From positions 1 to 13,946 of the forward strand of contig CAXBLG010000085.1 in assembly GCA_963976395.1 (NCBI GenBank): a stretch of 13,946 nucleotides of DNA, given 5' to 3'. Under the pieces are notes generated by a model, which saw only the letters and a program-made list of their open reading frames with translations, was not told the DNA's origin and ran no database searches. The number at the start of each line of letters is the position of its first letter. The stretch's first letter is position 1. The stretch comes from UBA11612 sp963976395. Its GTDB lineage: Bacteria > Pseudomonadota > Alphaproteobacteria > Rhodospirillales > Rhodospirillaceae. Position numbers and translations under genes: made by a program. This document shows, one piece after another, positions 6,693-13,153 of the stretch.

Positions 6693-7294
6693 GCCGTGTA
6701 GCGCCGTTTCGGACGGCGGCCCTGATTGGCCGAGACGCAGGACTGGCTTTGCTGCGGGATGGATTGTTGGAGAATGATCTCATCGATCTTGTTGGTGTGT
6801 TTACGCACGGCATGCTTCCGAAAGCCGAGGGTGGTGAGATGCGGCCGGAACTGCCGGACTACAAATCTCTTTGCGCCGAGCACAATATTAACCTGACGGT
6901 ACTGGATGGTGCCGAGGCTAAATCGATAGAGGCGTATCTATCAGACGATTTGGATCTGCTGGTCGTGCTGTCCTGGCGATTCATTCTGGCGCCGGCAGCG
7001 TTGCAGAACCCTAAACTTGGTGCGCTTAATCTGCATCGCGGGGCATTGCCCGAATTTGCCGGTGCGGAGCCGGTGCGTCGTGCGATTGAAGCCGGTAAGA
7101 CGCGAGCAGCAATCACGGCGCATAAGATGGTGGAACAGGTGGATATGGGACCGGAGGTCGCCCGCGTTTGGCTTGACATACCACCGCTACCGCCGGGTGT
7201 ATCGAGTGCGGAGCATGCCGAGGTCATTAAAAAAAGGCTACTGCCTCTTTACGCGCCGCTTGCGAGAACGGCCATAAAGACGCTCGCCGCTTGA
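6689..7294 (+). CDS. Formyltransferase-fold enzyme, probably of nonulosonic acid or surface sugar
   Basis: The 201-residue protein has the catalytic signature of the folate-dependent formyltransferase fold (GART/Fmt): Asn114 and His116 in GALNLHRGALPEFAG, and Asp152 in VDMGP. The 38-residue Asn-Asp spacing equals that of glycinamide ribonucleotide transformylase (N106/H108/D144). It lacks the C-terminal tRNA-binding domain of methionyl-tRNA formyltransferase, so it is not fmt. ATG at 6689 is chosen because it overlaps the pseI stop (ATGA); an in-frame start at 6578 would run far inside pseI. The tight coupling implies a shared substrate route, for example N-formylation of an amino nonulosonic acid or of its precursor. 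The precise substrate is inferred. Confidence 0.75.
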   Translation: MSRVAPFRTAALIGRDAGLALLRDGLLENDLIDLVGVFTHGMLPKAEGGEMRPELPDYKSLCAEHNINLTVLDGAEAKSIEAYLSDDLDLLVVLSWRFILAPAALQNPKLGALNLHRGALPEFAGAEPVRRAIEAGKTRAAITAHKMVEQVDMGPEVARVWLDIPPLPPGVSSAEHAEVIKKRLLPLYAPLARTAIKTLAA

Positions 7295-7309
7295 TCTGAC
7301 GAGGGGCGT

Positions 7310-8065
7310 TTAGCCGAGGGTTCGGCCGAGCCAAATTACGCGGCCTTCGATGGCAATTTCATCGTCCGGAAGTGTGAGCTGAGATCCGTAATTCCGGTTG
7401 TCGCTTCTGACAATAAGCAAGCCCGAGCTGGGGTGGCGCACAAGACGCTTGACCAGTAACTCATCCTCATTCGAATGACGAAGGACATAAAGGCCGTCGC
7501 GTATCCAGCGGCGTGTTGTGCGGTCAACAAGAATATGGTCGCCGTCATGCAGCGTGTCCCACATGGAATCGCCTGTAACACGTAATACCGCAAGATTCGC
7601 AGGTTCCGCCGCCGTAACGCTCTTAATCCAATCCTTGCGATAGACATTGCGAAACATTGGCATGGGATTGTCGGCGTTTAGCACACCCGGACCTGCCGAG
7701 GCCCGGGCGTCGTAGACGGGAACAAAGCAATAAGCCTCGCCGTTCAGGTCAAAAAAAGTGTTGTGCGTCGCAAGTTCGGACACATCCTCGTTTGGACTGA
7801 CCGGCGCTTCGAAGGTCCAGGCTTCGTCGTGTTTGGTGACGCCTAGCGCGGATTTAGAGAAGCGCATTTCGCCTTTGCCGTGTCTCAGCCACTCAAGGGG
7901 CGTGCCGAAGACCTCCGCCAGCTCAATGACATAGCGGGGGCTCTTGACCTTTCCAGACTCAAGCTGATCGATAGATTGCTGCTTAATGTTGAGGCGTCTC
8001 GCCAGTTCTGCCTGGCTCCAATTGAGAGCCAAACGGCATTGGCGCACGCGGGCACCGAGTGTCAC
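7310..8065 (-). CDS. XRE-type repressor with S24 (LexA-like) peptidase domain
   Basis: Numbered from the GTG at 8065, this 251-residue regulator has an N-terminal helix-turn-helix (about 3-60, WSQAELARRLNIKQQSIDQLESG). A C-terminal S24 peptidase domain follows (about 110-250). The nucleophile is Ser167 in VTGDSMWDTLHDGD and the general base Lys206 in LLVKRL. A probable Ala124-Gly125 self-cleavage site lies in YDARASAGPG. Such proteins repress phage or SOS-like promoters and cleave themselves when bound to RecA filaments; inducibility here is inferred. GTG 8065 is preferred because AGGTAGGA precedes it at good spacing; a TTG at 8107 would add 14 residues. A palindrome in its own promoter suggests autoregulation. 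It converges with the formyltransferase gene. Confidence 0.88.
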   Translation of the reverse strand: MTLGARVRQCRLALNWSQAELARRLNIKQQSIDQLESGKVKSPRYVIELAEVFGTPLEWLRHGKGEMRFSKSALGVTKHDEAWTFEAPVSPNEDVSELATHNTFFDLNGEAYCFVPVYDARASAGPGVLNADNPMPMFRNVYRKDWIKSVTAAEPANLAVLRVTGDSMWDTLHDGDHILVDRTTRRWIRDGLYVLRHSNEDELLVKRLVRHPSSGLLIVRSDNRNYGSQLTLPDDEIAIEGRVIWLGRTLG

Positions 8066-8144
8066 GGCCGTTCCTACCTTTTTGGCCTCCCGCTGCCAGC
8101 TAACCAATTAGGCAGCGCCCCCCGTTTCCGGGTCTTTTTATACA

Positions 8145-8166
8145 ATCAACAAGAAATATTGTAGAT
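8145..8166. promoter_or_regulatory. 22-bp palindromic operator, copy 2 (repressor promoter)
   Basis: ATCAACAA-N6-TTGTAGAT differs from copy 1 (5261-5282) by a single base in its 16 arm positions and keeps the 6-bp spacer. It sits within the core promoter of the S24 repressor gene. A second, wider inverted repeat, TACAAT (8141-8146) and ATTGTA (8158-8163), overlaps it. This is the expected position for autorepression. Confidence 0.6.
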
Positions 8167-8181
8167 TATAACAAATGTCAA
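8153..8181 (-). promoter_or_regulatory. Promoter of the S24 repressor gene
   Basis: On the minus strand, a perfect TTGACA (8181-8176), a 17-bp spacer and TATTTC (8158-8153) form one option. A perfect extended -10, TG-N-TATAAT (TATAAT 8170-8165), lies in the same stretch and is a second option. Under either, transcription begins near 8146-8158, leaving a leader of about 80-95 nt before the GTG. The operator overlaps the core elements. Confidence 0.55.
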
Positions 8182-8418
8182 TGGTTTCAACAGCAAACAT
8201 TCAACCTTTTACAGCCGGAGTTGGCGGGACATATGAAGTTGCGCGTGTGTTAGCTGCAGAGGCTTGGTTTGGAACACATTTTTAACGATCCCCGCGTAAA
8301 GTGTATTTTAGGGTGACTCGGGACGCCCGCCTGCCCGTGCTTTTGCGCGGGTGGTGCCATAGCATGTTCCGGCACAAATAAAATAACGTCCTTTAATTGG
8401 ACGATTCGGGGAGACGCA
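8167..8418. other. Intergenic region between repressor and coiled-coil gene
   Basis: It holds the repressor promoter, a 34-codon ORF (8181-8285) without a ribosome-binding site, and a hairpin CCCGTGC-TTTT-GCGCGGG (8334-8351). The hairpin has no T-run. No strong sigma-70 promoter for the downstream gene is evident; TAAAAT-like AT-rich sequence lies at 8376-8390. Confidence 0.4.
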
Positions 8419-11400
8419 GTGGTCATGTCCCAAGAGACGCACAACGAAGGTGTTCCATCCGGCGAAGGTGGCCATGGATCAGAAGACGCGCCGAAAATTC
8501 AGCTGAAGTCCGATGGATCGGGCCGCGGTGCAGCGCGCGTTAAGAAACCGCCCTTTGCAAATAAAGCGCCGGCGTATCCGATGCCCTCGTCAGGCTCCGA
8601 CTCTTTTGAAGCTGTTGAAGCCGGCGCGTACGCCGCACAAGCCGCTGATAGTTCTATGTTCGCCCAGTGGTGGCAAACAACAGGCAAAGTGGTCTCTGTG
8701 GGTGTGATTCTGTCGGCGTTCTGGACCCTCAGCTTCGCCGTTTATATCACTTCGACCATTGGGTGGAGCCAACTCTACACATTACTGCCGGATCAGTTCG
8801 GCAGTTTCATGGCTACTTTTGTCCTGCCTATCGCATTTCTTTGGCTTTTGATTGCCTATCTTGATCGTGGACAGGAAATGAAACGCGAGGGCGCTGCCCT
8901 GCGCCGGCATTTGGCGGATCTGACTTACCCGGCCGACTATGCAGAAGGGCGCATCAACGTCGTTTCCGAGTCCTTGCGAGTGCAAGCGCGGATGTTGACG
9001 GATGCGAGTGAAGCCGCCGCAAAGCAAATGCAAAAACTTCAAACAGGATTTTTACGTGATACGGAGAAGTTGGCTAACGTCACCGGCTCTCTTGATGCCG
9101 GCGCGGTCGCTGCCGCTGCCGCAGTAACAGAGCAGGTTAATAAGCTTCAGGAGGTGATCGATTCTGCGGCCGATGTTAATCTCAAGATTGAAGATGCGTT
9201 GCGCCGTCAGCACGAGTTTGTGCGTACATCGAGTCAGAAGACGCTCTCTGAAGTCAACAGCATGGGCCAAACCCTAGCTGGGCACGTTAACAACCTCTCT
9301 GCGTCTACGGAACGGGCGCGAGGTATGAGCGCTGCAATTGCACAGCAACTGGCAGAACAAGAAAAAGCCTTGGCCAAAGCCGGCGAGACCGCAAAGACTT
9401 ACGCTGAAGATATGGGCAAGGCGGTGGCCGCCAATGCCGAGCAGGTAGAAGATGCGGCGAAACGCGCCGAAGCCACGGTGTCCGATATTGCCGACACGCT
9501 TGTAGGCAAAGCCTCCAGTCTTGATACGCTGTTTGAACGCCAACGCACGGAACTTTCGGCCGCAGGTGATCGCATTGAAGATCAGGCCACCAAGGTTAAT
9601 GTTCGGCTTGGTCAGCAAACCGCAAATCTAGATCAAGTTATGGAGCGCGTGCTGTCTCGCGTTAAAATCGTGGAAGAAGCGCTGGCTATTCAGACGCAGG
9701 AGCTGAGCGCGGCGTCCGACGGCGCAGTTGCTAAATTGCGCGCCGTGGAAAGCATGGTGAAGAAGCAGGCGGATAGCGTCACCGAAGCCGCAGGCCGTGT
9801 TGAAACACGCCTTGCGGCATCAGCGGATGAATTTGGCGTGCATTCGCGCATCGTGACCGAGAAGTTTGATCGCGCGACGGCGGATCTGGAGAAGGCATCT
9901 AATGTTGCCATAGGTCGTGCGGAAGCTATGGGACAAGTCTCCGATACGGTTATTCAGAAAATCGATACTGTTGGCGCGCGCGTGCGTGAACACGCGGAAC
10001 AGCTTGCGAATGCGGCTGGCCGTGCCGCCGTTCAGGGAGATAACATCCGCGACACGTTGCGTCGTCAAAACGATGAACTGGAAATGGCGGCTAATACGCT
10101 AACGACACACGTTAAGCTCAGCGAAACATCGCTCGCACAGCAGGCCCGCCAAATGGGTTCGACCTCCGAGCAGGTTTTGTCTCACGTACGCTCTATGTCC
10201 GACATTTTGAGTCAGAACTCATCCGAATTGATGCAGCTATCGGCCCGTGTGACCAAGGAATTGGAATCTATCCGCGAATCTCTGGAGGCAACTTCGGAAA
10301 AGGTGTCCGAGACGGTGTCTCATTCGGTGGCCAAAACCAAAGACGTCAGCCGCGAAATCGGTACGGAGGTCTCGGCGTTGTCGAGCGTGGCTTCGCAGGT
10401 CTCCAAGGATATGCAATCTGTGCTCGACACATTGGATCAGAGTAAAGATTCGCTTCGTTCCAGTGCAGAGTTTGCCGGAGATAAAATCAAAGAAGCCTCG
10501 GAATCTTTCCATGATCAGGTGGCGGCCATCGACAAGGCGGCATCGCACGCAACCGAAACAATGGCCGTGGTTGGTGATGGGCTGCGTCAGCGCTCAGGTG
10601 CGGTCGCTTCAGCGGCAGATGATGCGCAAGTTCGGCTCAATGGATTTCGCGAAGCCCTGCAAAAACTCATGCTCGATTTCGAAGACTCGACCAATCGCGG
10701 CGCCGCCCAAGTTAGCGTGGCGGGTGAGAAAATGCGTCAGTCGCTCAGCGAGTTTTCCGATACATCGGAAAAAATCGCTGGGGGTACGCGCGCCACCGGT
10801 GAAGCCTTCCGTCAGCAGTTGGTTACCTTGGGCAAGTCGGCCGACGAGGCCGTCGCGCGTGTCGAGGTGGTGCTCAAGACCCTTCGTAAACACGCCGACA
10901 GTTTGGTAGAGGCATCCAACGGAATTACCGAGCAGACCGGTCGCGCCGGTCATACTTTCGGAAAACAGGTGGATCAGCTTCTGATCAGTGCCAATAAAGC
11001 CGCGGAAACAGCAAAGCAGCTCGAAGATGTTCATGACCGTGCCAGCACAGGAAAGTTTCTGGAAGGCACAACGTACGTCATTGAACAATTGCACAGCATC
11101 GCTGTCGATATCGCTCGTATTTTCCAACCCTCCGTGGAAGAGGAGTTGTGGAAACGATACTACAAGGGCGACCAGGGCGTGTTCCTGCGGCACATCACCA
11201 AAACCCTCAGCCGACAGAAGTTCGAATCGATTCAGCGCAAGTATCAGACGGACGAGAAGTTCCGCACGTATGTTATGCGGTATTTAAAAGAGTACTCGGC
11301 CTTGGTGAAGCATGCCCGCGCTACCGACCGCGCCGAAGTGCTCACCACCACGTTCTCGACTTCGGACATGGGTAAGCTCTATATGCTGTTGTCTAAGGCG

Positions 11401-11433
11401 ATGGATGGCGCAGCGGCGGAGCAACCGGAATAG
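8419..11433 (+). CDS. Large two-transmembrane coiled-coil protein, TipN-like
   Basis: The product is about 1004 residues. Residues 1-85 are a polar, Gly/Ser/Pro-rich cytoplasmic tail. Two hydrophobic segments (about 91-113 and 126-148) form a membrane hairpin. Residues about 180-890 are a continuous, Ala/Glu/Gln/Ser-rich coiled coil resembling apolipoprotein/MCP coils but without the conserved MCP signalling hairpin. A distinct globular C-terminal domain (about 883-1000) contains EELWKRYYKGDQGVFLR and STSDMGKLYMLLSKAM. This layout matches the polarity/birth-scar protein TipN of Caulobacter and related alphaproteobacterial pole organisers; the assignment rests on architecture, not a search. 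Start: GTG 8419 or ATG 8425, both served by GGGGAG at 8408-8413, which lies 5 and 11 nt upstream. It is apparently monocistronic. Confidence 0.85.
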   Translation: MVMSQETHNEGVPSGEGGHGSEDAPKIQLKSDGSGRGAARVKKPPFANKAPAYPMPSSGSDSFEAVEAGAYAAQAADSSMFAQWWQTTGKVVSVGVILSAFWTLSFAVYITSTIGWSQLYTLLPDQFGSFMATFVLPIAFLWLLIAYLDRGQEMKREGAALRRHLADLTYPADYAEGRINVVSESLRVQARMLTDASEAAAKQMQKLQTGFLRDTEKLANVTGSLDAGAVAAAAAVTEQVNKLQEVIDSAADVNLKIEDALRRQHEFVRTSSQKTLSEVNSMGQTLAGHVNNLSASTERARGMSAAIAQQLAEQEKALAKAGETAKTYAEDMGKAVAANAEQVEDAAKRAEATVSDIADTLVGKASSLDTLFERQRTELSAAGDRIEDQATKVNVRLGQQTANLDQVMERVLSRVKIVEEALAIQTQELSAASDGAVAKLRAVESMVKKQADSVTEAAGRVETRLAASADEFGVHSRIVTEKFDRATADLEKASNVAIGRAEAMGQVSDTVIQKIDTVGARVREHAEQLANAAGRAAVQGDNIRDTLRRQNDELEMAANTLTTHVKLSETSLAQQARQMGSTSEQVLSHVRSMSDILSQNSSELMQLSARVTKELESIRESLEATSEKVSETVSHSVAKTKDVSREIGTEVSALSSVASQVSKDMQSVLDTLDQSKDSLRSSAEFAGDKIKEASESFHDQVAAIDKAASHATETMAVVGDGLRQRSGAVASAADDAQVRLNGFREALQKLMLDFEDSTNRGAAQVSVAGEKMRQSLSEFSDTSEKIAGGTRATGEAFRQQLVTLGKSADEAVARVEVVLKTLRKHADSLVEASNGITEQTGRAGHTFGKQVDQLLISANKAAETAKQLEDVHDRASTGKFLEGTTYVIEQLHSIAVDIARIFQPSVEEELWKRYYKGDQGVFLRHITKTLSRQKFESIQRKYQTDEKFRTYVMRYLKEYSALVKHARATDRAEVLTTTFSTSDMGKLYMLLSKAMDGAAAEQPE

Positions 11434-11442
11434 CAAGTCTAT

Positions 11443-11472
11443 CGAGAGAGTGTAGGCCCACATAGACTCTCG
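11443..11472. terminator. Imperfect hairpin after the coiled-coil gene
   Basis: CGAGAG (11443-11448) pairs with CTCTCG (11467-11472), and inside it GTGT pairs with ACAT across a small internal loop. It starts 10 bp after the stop codon, where a terminator is expected. The nearest T-run (TTTTT, about 11496-11502) is some 25 bp beyond, so intrinsic termination is doubtful; it may protect the mRNA 3' end. Confidence 0.35.
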
Positions 11473-11584
11473 TGATTGGATGACGGCAAGAGTATCTTTT
11501 TGCAGCAGAGCGATTGAAGTGCCTTTGTTGCTATTTCCTCCTCTTTGGAATAGCATTAGAACGTTAGAATATCATGAGAACACT

Positions 11585-11600
11585 GGTGAAAATTATCACA
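11585..11600. promoter_or_regulatory. CRP/FNR-like palindrome
   Basis: GGTGA-N6-TCACA is one base away from the CRP consensus TGTGA-N6-TCACA when read from the minus strand (TGTGA-N6-TCACC). It overlaps a second perfect repeat, AATTAT-CAC-ATAATT (11591-11605). It lies 185 bp before the lipoprotein start, in the only gap from which that gene can be transcribed. Confidence 0.35.
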
Positions 11601-11773
11601 TAATTGCCAAATTTCTCGGTCATTCCTCATGCTTAGTTGTTCTTCTACTTGGTGAAAGCCAAATTCATAAGAACGAACTAGAACGCACACAGTCACTCAT
11701 TTTTGCAACGTGTATTAGAATCAATCGTTGTTTGATGTATTCGTGCGGAATGTAGGACGCGAACAACACAAAT

Positions 11774-11780
11774 AAGGAGG
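11774..11780 (+). promoter_or_regulatory. Strong Shine-Dalgarno of the lipoprotein gene
   Basis: AAGGAGG is the strongest ribosome-binding site in the window, consistent with an abundant structural lipoprotein. It lies 4 nt from ATG 11785 and 10 nt from a second in-frame ATG at 11791. Either may be the true start; the difference is only two residues of the signal peptide. Confidence 0.7.
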
Positions 11781-11784
11781 AGTT

Positions 11785-12099
11785 ATGCAAATGAAATCAA
11801 TCACAAAAGTTGGCGCTCTTGCGATCGGCCTTCCGGCGATGTTGGCGGTAACGGGATGTGCAACGACGGCAGATACCGAAGCGGCTATGGCGACGGCGAC
11901 CAGAGCAGAAACTGCAGCCACCAACGCGGGATCTGCTGCGAACAATGCACTCACTGCGGCCAAAGCGGCGCAATCCACAGCCGATCGTGCGCTTACATCG
12001 GCGCAAGAAGCACTTAAGGCAGCCCAGGCTGCTCAAGCTGCGGCTGACGCCGCCAGTGCAAAAGCCGACAAGATGTTTCAAAGAAGCCAGCAAAAATAA
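11785..12099 (+). CDS. Lpp-like alanine-zipper outer-membrane lipoprotein
   Basis: This 104-residue precursor has a basic N terminus, a hydrophobic core and lipobox AVTG-C, with Cys25 as the lipidated residue. The mature protein (80 residues) is almost entirely Ala-rich amphipathic helix with Ala/Thr/Lys heptads, as in Braun lipoprotein (Lpp), OprI and alanine-zipper families that form trimeric coiled coils in the periplasm. It ends in RSQQK, with a C-terminal lysine like E. coli Lpp (ending YRK), where the lysine side chain is linked to diaminopimelate of peptidoglycan. The next gene downstream encodes an L,D-transpeptidase, the enzyme class that makes this link. No Asp follows the Cys at position +2 (it is Ala), so outer-membrane sorting is expected. 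Confidence 0.88.
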   Translation: MQMKSITKVGALAIGLPAMLAVTGCATTADTEAAMATATRAETAATNAGSAANNALTAAKAAQSTADRALTSAQEALKAAQAAQAAADAASAKADKMFQRSQQK

Positions 12100-12124
12100 T
12101 CTAGTTTTATTTTTGCATCTAATG

Positions 12125-12166
12125 CCACGGATGCGTCGTTCAGATGTGTTGACGACGCTTCTGTGG
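12125..12166. repeat. Long inverted repeat between lipoprotein and L,D-transpeptidase genes
   Basis: Two 15-base arms (12125-12139 and 12152-12166) pair with one mismatch and one G-T around a 12-nt loop; the core is GCGTCGT / ACGACGC. No T-run follows, so it is not a standard intrinsic terminator. In an operon it could stabilise the upstream lipoprotein message and lower transpeptidase expression. Confidence 0.5.
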
Positions 12167-12188
12167 TGTTGATGAACCGGAGCGTCAC

Positions 12189-13133
12189 ATGAACCGCGCG
12201 GTGATCAATTTGCAAAGGGCTATCTTTGTAGGGTTGGCTCTGTGCGGATTTGTCTTGCCGGCGGGCGGAGCAACTTATCAATTGCTTTCGCCAGACCAAA
12301 GTATGGTTGGGCACACCGGCATTTATTTGACGGCGAAGGACGAAACGCTCCTCGATACCGCTCGTAGATACGGATTTGGCTATACCGAATTCATGGCTGC
12401 AAATCGTGGTGTCGATCCATGGCTGTCGCCTGAAGGAACCTCGGTGTCATTGCCGGGGTTGCATATTCTACCGGATGCGGACCGGCGCGGGGTTGTGATC
12501 AACTTAGCCTCTCAGCGGCTGTTTTATTTTCCGGCCGGTGAGAAAAAAGTTGTCACTTTTCCCATAGGGATAAGTCGGCCCGGTCGTGACACACCTCTTG
12601 GCAAAACCAGTGTTGTGCGCAAAGCGGCCAATCCGACGTGGTATCCACCTCCGTCAGCCCGCGCAGACGATCCAAGCCTGCCCGGCGTTGTTCCACCGGG
12701 ACCGGACAATCCGCTGGGTGGGTACGCTCTGTATCTTGGATGGCCGCGCTATCTCATTCATGGAACCAATAAGCCAGATGGCGTCGGTCGGACAGTGAGC
12801 AACGGATGCGTGCGACTGTACCCAGAGGATATTGCGCAAATATTTGAACAGGTGCCGGTGGGAACGCCTGTGCAGGTGATGCACCAAGAAGCTCTGGTGA
12901 CATGGATCGGCGAAAATCTGTACGCGCAGGTGTTTCCTACAAAAAAACAGGCCGACGAGATCAGTATTCACGGTTATTTCACTTCATCCGTTCCCTCGTC
13001 CGAGCTCAAGGACCGGGTTATCGCGGCGATGAAGCAGCGGGATGTGGCGATTAACTGGGAGGCGGTAGATAAAGCCGGGCTTGAGCGCTCCGGCCTGCCT
13101 GTTTTGATCGGCCAGGCCTCTAATGCATTCTGA
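12189..13133 (+). CDS. Secreted YkuD-family L,D-transpeptidase (ErfK/YbiS type)
   Basis: The 314-residue precursor has a Sec signal peptide (about 1-28, ending LPAGGA). A LysM-like segment follows (about 45-92, DETLLDTARRYGFGYTEFMAANRG). The YkuD catalytic domain spans about 100-232. Its active-site motif is complete: HGT at 191-193, then SNGCVRL with nucleophile Cys207, Ser204, Gly206 and Arg209. The domain order matches E. coli ErfK/YbiS/YcfS/YnhG, which attach Lpp to peptidoglycan or make 3-3 cross-links. A C-terminal extension (about 235-314) is unassigned. Start ATG 12189 follows CGGAG. The preceding gene encodes an Lpp-like lipoprotein with a C-terminal lysine, its plausible substrate. 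It converges with corA, 20 bp apart. Confidence 0.92.
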   Translation: MNRAVINLQRAIFVGLALCGFVLPAGGATYQLLSPDQSMVGHTGIYLTAKDETLLDTARRYGFGYTEFMAANRGVDPWLSPEGTSVSLPGLHILPDADRRGVVINLASQRLFYFPAGEKKVVTFPIGISRPGRDTPLGKTSVVRKAANPTWYPPPSARADDPSLPGVVPPGPDNPLGGYALYLGWPRYLIHGTNKPDGVGRTVSNGCVRLYPEDIAQIFEQVPVGTPVQVMHQEALVTWIGENLYAQVFPTKKQADEISIHGYFTSSVPSSELKDRVIAAMKQRDVAINWEAVDKAGLERSGLPVLIGQASNAF

Positions 13134-13153
13134 TGGCCGAAAGACTTTCTAGT

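Larger units (their letters stand above)
11434..11784. other. AT-rich intergenic region upstream of the lipoprotein gene
   Basis: These 351 bp are visibly richer in A and T than the flanking genes. They hold the hairpin at 11443-11472, a CRP-like palindrome (11585-11600), several AGAACG words (near 11552, 11670 and 11680), ATCAA-N7-TTGAT (11720-11736) and the strong ribosome-binding site at the right end. A 91-codon plus-strand ORF (11480-11755) lacks a ribosome-binding site and recognisable features, and I do not call it. Confidence 0.45.

Noticed and set aside
8419..11433. Methyl-accepting chemotaxis protein
   Set aside because: Two membrane helices and a long coil are present, but the highly conserved MCP signalling hairpin and a periplasmic sensor domain are absent.
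11720..11736. Third copy of the S24 operator
   Set aside because: ATCAA-N7-TTGAT shares the outer bases only. Its total length is 17 bp instead of 22 and the inner CAA/TTG arms are missing.
11480..11755. 91-codon plus-strand ORF in the AT-rich gap
   Set aside because: No Shine-Dalgarno site, unusual Cys/Leu-rich composition and no recognisable motif. The regulatory motifs in the same DNA explain the region better.
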